Shown one piece after another: positions 1-13,200 of a stretch of 64,000 nucleotides of DNA (position 1 is its first letter; every line of letters begins with the position of its first letter). Made by a program: the position numbers and the translations under genes. Source of the stretch: Opisthorchis felineus (taxonomy: Eukaryota; Platyhelminthes; Trematoda; Opisthorchiida; Opisthorchiidae); assembly GCA_004794785.1 (NCBI GenBank), contig SJOL01006483.1, positions 105,213 to 169,212 of the forward strand. Reading direction: 5' to 3'. The notes beneath the pieces were generated by a model. That model was given only the letters and a program-made list of their open reading frames with translations. It was not told the origin of the DNA and did no database searches.

Positions 1-179
1 AAAAATGCGAATTCTATCGACCAACAACTACAAGCTTGAATATTAGCTATGCAGAATGGTGGATGGATGGTCAGATCCATTATTATGGATGCGCAAAATC
101 GTTGCAGGAAATGCGAGAGAATAGCCAGTGAACATGGAGAAGCCTGCTTCAGGATAATAGAACCGAAATTTTCAGCAGG

Positions 180-700
180 CGACTCAGCAACAGAAAGTGT
201 GCTCATCAAAGCACTTGATTTCGGTTTAAAAGTAGTTGGCCAGCCTGGAAGTGACGACGAAGTCTAGCTGGCTGGAGGAGAACACCCAACAACAACCACG
301 TCATTTAGGCCATCCTACGCAGCAAAACATTCATCGTTTTCTGAAGCAAGGAGAAAGGAGCAGTACACAAGTTGAACAAGGATGGAAACATCGTTATTCT
401 ACAAGCTGACAAAGGACGTCTAACAGTGATCATGGAAAGCCCGACGATGTCCATAAACCGTAAGCACTACTCAGTAATACAAATATGTATCACCGCTTAG
501 AACACGATCAAAGCAAGCAACTGGCAAATAAAATATAAATGATTTTGAAGAAACTCCAGGCTCTACAAAAGATCATAAAACTATTGGAGACTGAGAACTC
601 ATGAATCGGACACCCTCCGCTTCCACAGACTTACAGAGGTACATAAGGGAACTAATCCTCTCCGATCAGTAGTATCACTCCGTGAAACCACGGAAAAACT
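180..700 (+). mobile_element. Penelope-like element, reverse-transcriptase relic
   Basis: Conceptual translation gives the stretch typical of the N-terminal reverse transcriptase of Penelope-like elements. A run reading KLNKDGNIVILQADKGRLTV lies at about 378-437, with the family's ADKG motif at 405-416. In another frame, at about 630-675, follows LTEVHKGTNPLRSVVSL, the counterpart of the family's GLPKVHK...PLRPIVS motif. Upstream, around 195-270, a weaker match to the preceding linker can be followed. The pieces are joined only across frameshifts and stop codons, so the copy is dead. These elements copy themselves through a reverse transcriptase related to telomerase. The GIY-YIG endonuclease part is not seen, and the 3' end of the copy after 700 is not recognisable. 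The family call rests on recalled motif patterns, not on a search. Confidence 0.6.
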
Positions 701-2900
701 ATAGAAAAATTTGAAGCATTGGTGAACAGATTACCAGCCGCGTGATCAGCAACCAATAAAAGAGCCCGAGCTGCCAATATTCCGACCGGTGTATTCCCCA
801 AGGCCATGCAGTAAGGCTCGCAAAACTCTTTGAAAGTGCTGGACCACTGAAATGAATTCCGGATTTTTAGGAGGCCATTTCTTGGAACAACAAGAGTCAA
901 TCTAGGCCTAGTAAACCTTAGGTTAGCAAGAAAAATTTCAATCCGTTTTAACATCAAGAAAATAGGGCAGACCTTTATTTTAAAACGGTAACAGAGAGCA
1001 AACGAATGCATCACCATATCCGACAGTTGAAAGGATAAATAATTCAGAACAGCATTTAAATTTATAGGTGCAATCAACCATATTGTTTCGGATCTTTGGG
1101 TAGCTACTAGGGGAGGACTTATGAAAGGTACAAGAGTGTCTCCATAAGAAGTCACCTACCGACCAAGCTATACTGGTCGGATTCGCGAGCCTATATTATC
1201 TTGTGATCAGGCGCCAAGATCTCCACAGTTAAGTTGATCACAAAGTTATCTACTTGGCCCAAGCAGTTAAAATGTCCCGATATTTTTCATGTCATATCTT
1301 GATAGGATTCCCAATATTCCGATATAAACCTTGATGATGCTGGACGTCAAGCTGTTGACATGCAGTGGCTGCACGTCAACATCAGGTCGGTGATTTTTCT
1401 GGATTTCCTTCAGCTCGGCGTTGGGTATAGGAACAAAATAAACTGATGAACTGTGGCCTCACGTACTATGAACCTCGTCAATATGAATAAGCGAACACCT
1501 GAAATGCGTCGAAAGAGTCATTCTTCTTGCTAGTATAGAGTGGAGGAAAAGTTATGAGACATTTAACGCAGTTAAGTAATCGGCTCATGTTTTTTGGATG
1601 CACCAGATTCCTACTTTTTATTCACACTTGAGCACCGTCATAGCGGTAACCACAACCGAAGAACTACACGTCAAGAAGGAACACAGTCTTCTGCGGTACT
1701 AGTGGCCAAGCACCAAACGCGATGAGCATGTATAGCGAATGTGGAGAACATGCGGACAAAGATAATAGATGTGAGCCATGCCATAAGAAATGTACGCTTC
1801 AAAACTGTTACACAACATGTGACCAGCAGTCAGATATGGTTAACTTAGGGTTTCAATCTAATAAGTTCAATTCCGCATCTCTTCTCTCGGTTTTCGGAAA
1901 TATCTCAAATACCAAACTCTCCTTTAGGTGTGACAGTGCGACCAGTTTTACAGTGGACCTCTTACCTCTCCTACGTAAGGCTGAAACTTCATTTTGTCGC
2001 ATTCGTATAGAAGAATGACTGATTAGGTTCAGGGAGAAACAAGAGAATTAAGGAAAATACAGTTTCGACCAAGATAATTGATCCCTTTTGGTGCCTTATC
2101 GTTTTTGTCAGCGCTATTATTGAAAGACCAAGTAGCTTTCTTGTCTTTCTAGACAAGTAAATAAGAAGAAAACGGGTTAGTTCGTTGGTTGCCGAAAGTT
2201 GTTGCAAACGTTCTCAAACTACCAGTCGCCTTTAGGTTGTAAAGAACCAGGCCAGCGGTGTAATCGAAAGACTTGCGGATCTATTGTGCCAATAGCCTAT
2301 ACAAGTGAGCAGGCACTGCCCGTAAGGCCAGGTAAACTACACAATATCTGAAATAGATTCAGTGAAAAAAGATAGCAGGTTCTAGATTTATTTCCCACCA
2401 TTTAATCCGATAAATGCCTGTACCTGTACTAATCAGGGAGTGCAGTTGATCAGTCGGCCATCAGCCCTAGCAACTGGTATGTTAATGGTCGGATTGAGAT
2501 TCTGATCGTTCCAAATTTTATGCTTTAACCTACCTGGATCATTTCGTAGCTGTTTATCTATATCTAAAAACAGATGTAGGCTTTACGAGCACAGAAAACA
2601 AAAGAATGTTGTTACAATATTTAACTACGGATCCACACATAGAAACTAGGCTGAACGACCAAGTAAGATAAATATGTATGTAATGGTCCCTCTCAACAAG
2701 TTTCTTCTTCCAAGAGGGGCCACTCACCCAGCTAGAAACATTTCGCTACAGCCTATGAAATCCGGCTTGAAATTAGTACTTTCTAAAAAACATTTTAAAT
2801 AAAGACTACCCGACATGTCTCCTATGAGGCGAATTCCACCACGACAGCGACCAAAGTTAAAAATTCCTTGATGAGGTTTCATTATATTTCCGTACGCCTA
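700..2900. other. no gene recognised
   Basis: Only short open frames are present, on both strands, and none has a recognisable motif or a splice-site pair in phase. The first few hundred bases may be further decayed Penelope-like sequence, but I cannot show it. Confidence 0.4.
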
Positions 2901-2949
2901 CAAATTACAGATAGGTTTGTTTCTGAGGTGTCTACACGCCTACAAAGAC

Positions 2950-3226
2950 GATTTTCACCGATATCACGAGATTTTTTTCTGGATGGCGACGTGGAAGGAC
3001 ACCAAAAGTGGCCTCTCTAGCGATGGCTTAGACACTTACATGCACCAGAAAAAAATCGTCCAGCTGTAGCACCCTTTCGGTGCCTAACTGCGGTGCCTTT
3101 CGGTGCCTAACTAAGGAAGCACAAGGGCTTCCTAGACAGGGGAAGTTGAGAGGTAGAGGTCGGGTTCGAATCACGGACCTTCCGGTCAGTAAATTCACGC
3201 CCTAACCACTGAGCTATCTCCCCCTT
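2950..3226 (-). mobile_element. tRNA-derived SINE, copy 1
   Basis: On the minus strand the sequence from 3,226 downward starts with a tRNA-like head. An A-box-like TAGCTCAGTGGTTAGG is followed about 35 nt later by a B-box-like GTGATTCGAACCC. The head does not fold into a good acceptor stem, so it is a tRNA derivative and not a functional tRNA. The body that follows carries GTTAGGCACCGAAAGG, which recurs as AGTTAGACACCAAAAG behind a similar head in copy 2 at 34.8-35.0 kb. Inside the body a 23-bp unit is duplicated in tandem (TTTCGGTGCCTAACT at 3,075-3,089 and 3,098-3,112 on the plus strand). The 3' end is approximate. Confidence 0.7.
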
Positions 3227-5148
3227 GCACTAGAGGCTAACAAAACATAGTGATTTTGTGGGGTTTAGCTTCATTTACATGGGGATTACAGGCTCACAAA
3301 TGCCACCATTAGATGAAGTAGTCGTGGCCTGACATGGCTGACATGGTTACTTGCCCCCATACATCTCAAAAGGCTCCAAGTCTCCAATATAAGCCACCTT
3401 TCGGTGACTGTACTCTCCCCTTCTAGGGGAAACAGGCACAAATGTTCACTATCAAGAAAACATCGCTTTTGGTCATCCGCTTGAAGAATAGTTCGTTCCC
3501 TTATTAAAAGAAATGGAAATGGAAGACCGAATTGCTTGTGATGGTAACACCGGCCATTTGTAACCATCTTTCATTGGTGATCAGTTAACTCCACTTTATC
3601 CGGAAGCAAAATCACGGCTGTTTCTTAAAGAGACCAGCATACTCCGGGAACCAGGATTGAAATGCAGCTTGAATTTTCCACGCTTTTTATACACCCCGTC
3701 CTAGTCGCATTGGCCCGTTTTATCCCATAAATCACCGAAAAAATCAATATCAGGTGTCAGGAATTCAGCTCTCAAAAAAGCTTTTTTCTGCAGAAATAAG
3801 AGTGAAGTTTAGGTATCTTGCAATGTGCTACGATCATTGATCAACAAACCGATTTATGTTGATCTCAACTTTGTAACCATGAAACCATACAACAAGGTGT
3901 TTGGCTGGATCATGTAACTGGCTTCTCTCCACACCAAAGCATAGCCTTTTATTTTGAAGAGGAGAATTTAAATCTATTCACACAAGGCTACCCTTGCAAT
4001 GATGCAACTTGAACTGCGTTACCTCATAAATCTGGCTAGTAGCCGGACATTCAGACTTCAGTGCCACTAAGGATCGCTAAATTCTGGTAAACTGTGGTAG
4101 AAATATATACGCCGAAGTATACTGGACCGTAATGTTCCGGGTAAAGTAAATGGAATAAACACTTAGAATTCGAAGAAAGCAAGTTTGAAGCGCCTTCTAA
4201 GGTAGTGCTTATCAGCTCCACCGTTTATACAGAAGTGCCTTCTATGGACGATGGCAACTGGCATTTTAGAATCGTAAACATGAAGTCACTAAATAACTTG
4301 ACCTGCTTTGGTGAAATATGGTATGCGTCATAATATGTGCTTCTATGTTCGGTGAAATTTGTCCCCTTCAAAAGAGGACTCTTGACCAACCCCATTTAGA
4401 CCGTTCCTAGTGCGTGATTATTTTTCATGAGGGCAAGCGGCTGTGATTTATTCAGTTTCAGCCGGCATTCTATGTTTTGAAAATAGCCTTCGTGTAAAGA
4501 AACCACAAGGGACCATGGGGATCTCTGAAGATGTAATAAGAAACAGTTGGCAGTTCAAAAGTTTCTGAAAATTTTAATAGAAATTGTCATACGGCTAGTA
4601 ATACCTTCCGCTAAGTTACCACCATCGATAGTTCGAGATTCCACAATCATTACCATTACGCAGTTAATTTCTCTGGCATCCCTCTTCTGCTAGAAGCCGG
4701 TCATCTGTATACATGTTTCGCAGCTGCAGTGCGAAGCAAGCTGTAGGTTCTGAATACGGATTATCCTCAGGAAAATGTCTGAAGCAAAAGTGACTCGACC
4801 CTGGAAAAAATGACGTGCAAGTGCATCCAAGACATGAAGTAACACGGAGGCTCTTCTGCTCTCTACTGCGGGCTGACCGACTGGATCAATGACTCGAGCT
4901 CATGCGTGAGAACAGGTCATTGCTGCATAATACGATACTGTTTACACACTAAACCAGGGGAGTATTGTCTCCCAGTAGCCTAGCTTGGCCAGCCAGTGCC
5001 TTCCAGATTCAGCTGATGACGAGTGCCCACTATTTTGTGCAGTACGTGTACCAGTCCCGAATCTGAGGCCTGCCGCGTCATTACGTAAATTCTACAGTAA
5101 ATAATAAATTAAATATTCCTGGTCTGTGTTAAGCACAATCAATAAAAA

Positions 5149-5176
5149 TGAAATCTGTGGTAAACCACAGATTTCA
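5149..5176. repeat. perfect 13-bp hairpin with 2-nt loop
   Basis: TGAAATCTGTGGT at 5,149-5,161 is followed by AA and then by its exact reverse complement at 5,164-5,176. Such a tight perfect palindrome can extrude as a cruciform or be a footprint of a mobile element. No other function is visible. Confidence 0.9.
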
Positions 5177-5670
5177 CACCACAGTTCTATCTTTTTCATT
5201 TAGCAAGTGAACAAATCAGGCATCAATTCGATGATGAACTTTTGTTCAGAAGAATGAAAGTTACAGTGGCCTTTGTTGCAGTCAACTGGCTTGTCTTCGC
5301 TTTACCGGCATTGTTAGGTTTTTGATATTCACGAGTAGATGTCAAGTTCCCTTGCTTCCACTAGAAGCCAGGATAAAAACGGTCATCAAAGTGGCAGTGA
5401 AAAAAGAAATGAACTTGATAAATCGGTATTGATTACGTGACTTGAATAGTTCTTTACTTTAAAAAGTTGCAGCCTGGAAAGTGAATGCTAAAATATAGTG
5501 CTTCTTCAATTTCGCAAAGATAGATCTTTTGGGTCCGAAAATAAAAATTCCTGGCTAAAATAAACTCCACCAACCAACTTTGTTTTTCTACCGTATGATT
5601 TTATCAGTCTTCATCGTCGTGAAGTAAACTGTCTGGAGGCAGTTTTTATTCAACTATTCCACGGAATACG

Positions 5671-5691
5671 TGCATAGCCGGTGGCTATGCA
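5671..5691. repeat. perfect 9-bp hairpin, 3-nt loop
   Basis: TGCATAGCC, loop GGT, then GGCTATGCA. It is a short perfect inverted repeat with no visible partner or gene, and may be chance. Confidence 0.7.
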
Positions 5692-7200
5692 TGAATTGAT
5701 GAACAACTCCTTCGAACAAAACCTAGAAGCGCAAAACCTTGAACAGTTCGTAAGTGTGCACTCAGGCTCCATCGATTCGCTTCAACAGTTAAGCCAACCC
5801 GGGCAACTGTAAACCCAAGCTTAGATTGCAACACTCCTCTGGAGATCGATGAAAATGGCTTGACGCTGGGTAAAGCAACTAAGTAACTCACTTTTGTCCG
5901 TCGGTTGTGGCGTGATACGGCCTCGACTAAGGTAGTTACGCAGTTCGATAATAAGGCAAACAGTGACCTACATTAGAGCGACTGACTTAGGGGTGTCCTT
6001 AATGGATTTTGGCATGTTTCACCGCAAACTACAAAGTGCAGATTGTCTGGTTTGCCATGGTCGCAGAAGGCCTTTACTCAAGAAATCAGTTAGGTGGACG
6101 ACTATGGGTGTTCAAATCCCACGAGGACTTTTGACTGACATTCGAACGTAGACTAACAGTGAAAATCCAGTGTCAATCTACTGGTGAACAGTGCCTTCAA
6201 AAGTACACGTGGAGTTCAAGTGCGCGGACAGCTAGGAGAGGACAACTTCCAAGGTGCCTGGTTAAACTGATGGAGTGACCTTGATCGTGCGTAACGCTAG
6301 TGAAATATTTAGGATAGATGAACCTTGCGGATGCGAAATAGAACTGACACACTGCGGAGTTGCGTTCTCCCTGACCGGAGAAAAGAATGCGAAGACAGTA
6401 CTGTTTGAATCGGATTGGTGGTGGCTGTATATCGCTAGAATGTTGAATACTAGCATTCACTTCAGTGGAAAAAGTGGATGGCTTACAATAGAATTACAGC
6501 TTTATTAAGCAATAAAATGTACTTTTTCAGCTTTAACAAAGTTCTGGTGCCAAGCTGCTACGACACCCGAAGGGAGCACCGCTTTATCACCACTTAGTGT
6601 ATCAAAGACATCATTCGAAGAAATCCTTTAGTGAACTTTTAAGTCGCTGCTGCTGATCTTTCTAAAAACAGGATCAACTGAGATAAATGTAACACATTTT
6701 TGGTCTGGTTATAAACTGGGCAGGCGTATGCTAAGGGCTATTAACACGTTTGCACTCAATGCGTGTGTATCTGTAAGTGAGATTTTGCGAACTGCATAAG
6801 GTGAAATATAAAATAGCACAACAAAAACCCATGGGCCTCAGTAGTAGACAAGCCGCTAGGTCCTAGCTGTTTATAGAACTTGACGAATGTTCTTGATTCT
6901 TAGCTATTATTTGCATAGACTTCTATTTGGTTTCTGTACAATGCTTAGGATGACTAGACTAATGTCAGATCCAAACACGATATGCTCTCAGAAATCGTCA
7001 ACAAAGTTCTTGAAAATCTGTAAAATTGAGGTTTCACTCCACTTGCTTAAGTTATAACCGAACTTCTAAAAGCTGCCAGTGAAATATCCATACTCTGTAA
7101 AACGTACCCTATGCACTTTGCATGCTTCAAAAAAACAGTCGATTTTGTTCTAAAGCGATTCGCCGACTTTTGGCATGACGACGTTTTGTGAAGACGGTGG

Positions 7201-7256
7201 TTACATTGTTCCCGGAGAATTTTCCCGACGCAAGCTTCTATCCCATTTACTCAGAC
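7201..7256 (-). CDS. possible terminal exon of the large gene
   Basis: Acceptor GTTTTCTGCAG is followed in the required phase by [17 protein letters not shown] and a TAA at 7,201-7,203. The basic, polar tail suits a C-terminus. A donor (AAT/GTAACC) overlaps the stop, so the gene could instead continue, though I found no further exon. Confidence 0.45.
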
Positions 7257-10200
7257 CTGCAGAAAACTGATCACCTTTGCTCTCAGTTACTCCCGAAAAC
7301 ATTTCCAATTTAGACGGAAAGGTTAAAGCAACACGTCTGAATCCCATTCTGAGGTATTACTTACTACAACCTTCACAGTCGCACAAAATCCAAAAAAAAT
7401 TTAACCTGGTTATCCAGAGAGTCATTTTTACTACTGCCTACGTACTAGATACTTACAACACACGTCAAGCGGAAGCCTAATTTTTATCCTATTATTTGCC
7501 TTAGCATTGTGACACAATTGCTCAAAATCTCCAGATAACCAGCCGTAGGTTTCACCCTGCTTGGGAGTCATCAGATAAACAAAGTCTTCAAAATATGAGA
7601 TAATCAGTGCCTGACTTAAACAGCAGGTTGGTTGAATTTTCGCTTTTGAACTCATGCGCATGATAAAATTGCTGATGGTGTACAACTAATGTGGACCAAT
7701 TTGTATTTGGCCCCGGACAGCGGAGAACACCAAACACAACATTTATTAGGAAACAAAATTCTCTACTGTACTGCACGGTAGCGTATTTTACCGTACTGGA
7801 CAGAATACGAACTAAGATGCGCTTGGTCAATTTGCATATCTCTGATCGAACTGAACTAAATTTTTACCATAGGTACATCCTCCCCACGGACATTTAAAAT
7901 AATCAGATTTTCCTGACCGCCGTTCCATACCAACTATCGAGACTATCATGAACATTGTGTAAGCCCGTAAATGCGGAATCACACAGTACCCACTTGAAAG
8001 TGTAAAAGTGGACCATCAATTGAGGAAGAAGGTGTCTCGTCGTAGGACAATAATTGAAAAGTCATGAAACAAGCAGAAGTACATACTGAAATTGTGAAAA
8101 ATTATTTCCTCGCAAATATCCAGAGTGCATTATATTTTAAAAAAAGCAAAGCAAGTCCATTTTATTCAACTTACCGCTTGCAACATGTCACTGAAACTGT
8201 TCGGCGGGAGGAGTTCCAGTGATCCAACTATAATCGCTCCGATGGACATGATGATACTTAGTTCTTCAGCTCCAATTCTATAACGTTTACAGTGACTCAG
8301 AATTGGTGACTCAGTCAGTGTTGCCTCTGAATCAGAGAAAAAATAGCCTATTCTTCCCGAGTTAAGGGAGGTACACAACATCTTGATGACTGAAATAAAG
8401 AAAACAGTGAGTCTGAAAGCATGCCGTGCCACGAATAAAAATAATGGCGAAAAAATTGCTTTTGGAGTTTTCCTCTCCTGTTCTCTCCTCAGTTTGGTGC
8501 AGTTTCATGCATCAACTCTAAATTTTAGCGCTGCCGATTTTTCGCCTGCTATGGTGCCACTACAAGGGTAAACTCAGAGATGATACATGAAGTGATTTAT
8601 TGATAAATGAAATGGAAGTATGAGTTACTAACCGACTTGTGATTTTACCATAAAAAAGGTTTTAAGCTAAAAAAAACTAGTGTAGTTTGAAGGGAACCAA
8701 ACATTAGTGCATAAAAAATACAAGGGCCGATATAATATTCATTACTCACTTTTTAAGTGCAGTGTATGACCGAACCCAGTACAGCAGCATAAAATCAATT
8801 TAAGCAGACGGCATGAAATCCGGCTTGGTGGGGCATATGTAGCATTCGTCAGAAAATCCAGTACTGTGTGAGGAGATAGTTTAGAGAAATATATCACCAA
8901 CTTTGCTGTGTCCACTTCAAAGAACTTGAAAGGTCGTCGAAAAGCTCGGAGATTAGGCCAGCGATTCCTTCTTGAACAGTGAAATAAGCCTCTTGTAAGA
9001 CGTCTGGAATGCACAAAGTGACGAAAAAGTGTTTCCCCCATTCCATTTAAGGACGAAAAGATTCTTGTCAAATTTTAAGTTGTACCTCAATAAGGCAATA
9101 CCTAACAGGTCAGTCAAGCATTTTGTTGGGTGAATGCTGCAGGCATGACGTTATTCACAGTGATATATCGTATATTGTACACCATAACCCCAGATCAAAT
9201 GTTCAGTTACCATGTAGTAAACCGTGATTACAGTTAACACAATTTAAAATATGCAGTCGCTGAATTGACAGAGGAAAGGGATCAGAAAGCGTGCACGAAA
9301 CAGTGGTCTAATGTAAGATTTGCATTCATCGTTTATTGCTTACCATGCTTCACTGTGCATAGGCATAAATTTTTGCGCGATTTTCAACCTGGGTCTGATT
9401 CCCCAAAATCTTAGTAAGCCAATCGGTCGAGCCCATTCGCAAGTTTTACTGCCAGATTTGTTCCATCTGCATTGCACTGAACTGAAGGCCCGTTAATGAC
9501 AAATATTTTAAATGAGGACTGACTTCGTTACAGCTTGGGTGTGTTTTGTCCCAAGAAGTATTTCAGATGCAGCTTGATACGACCTGATGGTAGTCCGTCA
9601 AAAAACGGTCTGCGTCTTATTCTTTTCTAGCCGATATAAGTTCAGTGAATATATGAATTTCAGGAATGTGACGCCTTAAACAATAGTCCATAATATCACG
9701 AGGCTACCGAGAGGAATCTTTTGGTATTAAGGATGAGCCTCGCAAGGGAATACTCACTGGTAAAGGAACTACTGTTGCGTAGGCAGGACTGGTCCTGTGT
9801 TACGTTGCTGATGGTTTATTCAAATCAAAAATGTCCACAAGGAGCACAAACATTAGAGAAGTGTTTTTATGAGGATAGGTCATTTCAGGCTGTGTACAGT
9901 CCAAGTCGTGGTTTTCGGCGCAGTGTACAAAGGATTCTTAATATCCTTAAACACCCATCTCAGTCTACTGGCAAAATAAGCAGATTATAGGTCGATGAGC
10001 GGTGGTTAGACGATTACATACATATTATCTGCGAACTCACTGAAATACCAACAAAAAAGTTATTCAGCAACGGTAATACTCGAAGACTGAAAGACCGGCA
10101 GTTTGGGAAAATACCTTTTGTTTCGAGGAATTCTGGCAAGGAACATGGTAAGTTCGTTAAACATTCCTGCAGGCTATCAAGAGTATAGGCTGCGAATTCA

Positions 10201-13200
10201 GTTCGCGCTTCTCTGCGATCCGCGGTTTGCTCTTGTTCTCCTCGGCGCTAAAATGTTAATAAGCATAATCCGAATGAACTCTTGGCTAACGTGCAATGTA
10301 TTCCCCTTTTACCAAATATGACTGGCAGTATCAGCTACAATCAACCTACCAGGTAGCTAGCTTTCACTGGGTCTTATGAGAACTAGTTGCCGAATAAAGT
10401 GCCATAGTTGTTCCAGGAGTACCTTCTAATTTGTATTGCGCTGTCAACTCCAACATGCCGAGAAGATAAAATTTGACAGTAAATGCTATACGTAGACTTG
10501 TTCAGTTTGCACTCGTTGTTGGGTGATTTAGGTCAATAGGCCTCAAACTCCTTCCAATGGTGGAGTGGTCATTGTCCCGTTTTTCCATCATGATCCTATC
10601 CCTTGCTTTTAGCTGTAAGGTTTTGGGTTCTGATCCACCAGAGTGAAAACTTAAGTATGGTACCCTGTTGGTCCTAGTTCCCTTCAAGTTTTGATTCCCC
10701 AAGATGTGTAATACCAATCTTCCTAATTGTAATTGGGAAGGAAGTTAATTCACAACCTACATTATTCAGCATCGCATTCAGGACATCAGACACGTAGCCT
10801 AGTTAACAATTCGTCGTACGATGTTTTGTCACAGCCTTACTCGTTCTAGGGAAAAAGTACCTCTGCCCAGCTTCGATAGCACTTGAATGACTACATCACA
10901 ACGAGCGCATTTGCAGGTTGGATACAGCTGTCTCAGCTTGTATGACCATATCATCATACACAGCAAAAACCTAAAATTACCTGAGTGTGACCCTATAAAA
11001 GATGAAGGCCCAATGTAAAGTTTACCAACCTTCGGTGACAGAGGCTTTGCTAGGTGATAGATGTGCGTGTTTGAAATAAGGTGTGACAGCAAAGCTTACG
11101 GGTTTATCAAAATTCCAACAACGGACAAACTCAGAGCTAGTAGCGAATGCAGCAGGTATGCCAGAAGCCTGTTATTTTTCATACAACTCGGAATAGGCAG
11201 ACAAAAGGACTGTTTTCAAAGGGGGACGGAAAGTGGCATGACAACTGGTATTCGGATGGTTCCCCTATCTTTCTGATGCAGACTGATTTGAAGTAACGTC
11301 GCGACTGATTTGCAACCGACCTTACAGTACACACACTTTGAAATACCTGAACCATAGCCATTTTAAGCTATCACAACCAAAACTCTAAAACTGATTACCT
11401 CATTAGTGGATTGAATGAAAATCGTGTCATCAATATTCAGCGGCGCAAAAAACGGTCGTTAAGCCCTCAGCTTCCTACCCAGTCTTTACGAAGCAAGATT
11501 TACATTATCCCTTTTGCCTACTGAAAATACGGGAGGCGTAGATGGGATCAATTGTAAGTTAAGATCAATTTATTCAACGGAGTTGGCTTGGAAGGGCTCC
11601 AGGTTCCTTCTGTGTTGTCCGAAAGTTGAAGGCCAAAGAGTAACTGTGTGTGCGTATGGTTTTTATCGCCGCATCAGTCTAAGGAAGTTATCCCACACAG
11701 GAAAAGGTAGGGACTAGGGAGTTATGTGCTTTAGATAAAGTGACTGTATTTACCCTATGAAGTGACGCCTGAAACAAGCTTGTTAGCTATATAGTGTTTT
11801 TCCTAGAGAATCCTCAAGTCTGATGTTGGTGTTTGCTTCTGACCGGTTCTTCCGTCACTCATTGGCAAATGCATTAGTAAAGAGAACGGTTTTCAATTTC
11901 ATGAGAATATTCACTCTTGTGAAGTGTACTCCATGATGCTAAGTGTATGAAGTAGAAATGTAAAAATTACATCTTCAGGTGTAAACTTACTTCCAACACC
12001 CGCAACATGCTTGAAAACGTAGTAGTTAGGCGTTCAACTAGTTTCACGTCATCCCCTCTCATGAACACGCTTAACCACACTGTCTGAATTGTATGAAAGG
12101 AAAGAGCTTGATGAATTTCGTTCAAGGAATCGAGGTGTATTAAACTTAATAGGACGGTCGATGTAACAAACAACCATTGCTTCTATATTGCCATCAGGTT
12201 GACACAACACAGATTCGCACTACGTCATCAGTCGAACTTTCATGAAGTTATATACGGTTGTTCGTGGGTATATGGACTGAAGGAGTCGCAATGCAAGGTA
12301 TGAGATTTGTCCACCCGATCGTGTACTGTCTTTTTCTCAGAGGCTAGTATTGTTGGAAACCGAACCTTAAAAGAGACTATTTCTATCTGGTCCTTGCAGT
12401 CCACTTTCACCTCCAAAAGTTTACCTCCCAGACATGAAAATTTGTTTGATCCTTCCAAACTGTCTACCTGGAGGGTGGCAACAATAGCAACCTTGGGAGG
12501 AATCCGATGTCTGCGCTGTTGGTTAAACTGAAGCACAGAAGACGGAAACTTCTAGTGAGATAGAATGCTGGAACCATGCTAAAACTAGAGTTTCACGGTA
12601 ATATTCTGACGATGACCATGCATGCATGTGACGGGATAAGTGATTTAACAAGAGCTGGAGACGTTGTATATTTGCTGCCCTATAAACAAGAGCTCCTCGC
12701 ACGCATGTGTTGGAAAACCATACAAAATGGAATAAAATGAAGTTCTAGTAAGGCACTCCAAGAAGAGCCAAAATATCCCTGTAAGAGAACCCCAAGTAAT
12801 AAAAACCAGCTTCACGAAACATTTTCTTCTTGCAGAAACCGTTCACTCCAAAAAATTCCCAAACGAGAACCTCCATATGCATCTCACGATGTCAACAAGC
12901 GGAGTCAACCGGTTATTGAAGTCCATCATTGGATTCTCAAATTTTACGTGCACTGAGAGAATATCTTCGGTAACGTTTACGCCAGGTAAGCATTTAATTA
13001 ATGCGTAACAGTAAGTCCTGAAGGACTTAAAAATATTAACCACCTAATCAGTGTGCGCGTGAACATCAAGTCATGAAATAATGGGACTTTTATGAACCCA
13101 CCGGAGCAGAAAAGATTCAATGTGTGGTGGGATAAACTTCAGCCTAGCGAACGAGAAAACCGTCAAATCCCATAATAACAAATTAGTACCAGCTGGCATT

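Larger units (their letters stand above)
3230..7200. other. no gene recognised; downstream flank of the large minus-strand gene
   Basis: No coding exon could be supported. The notable items are two short perfect hairpins listed separately. A minus-strand AATAAA lies at 6,501-6,506, about 0.7 kb past the possible stop codon of the large gene, and could serve as its polyadenylation signal. That role is inference. Confidence 0.35.
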
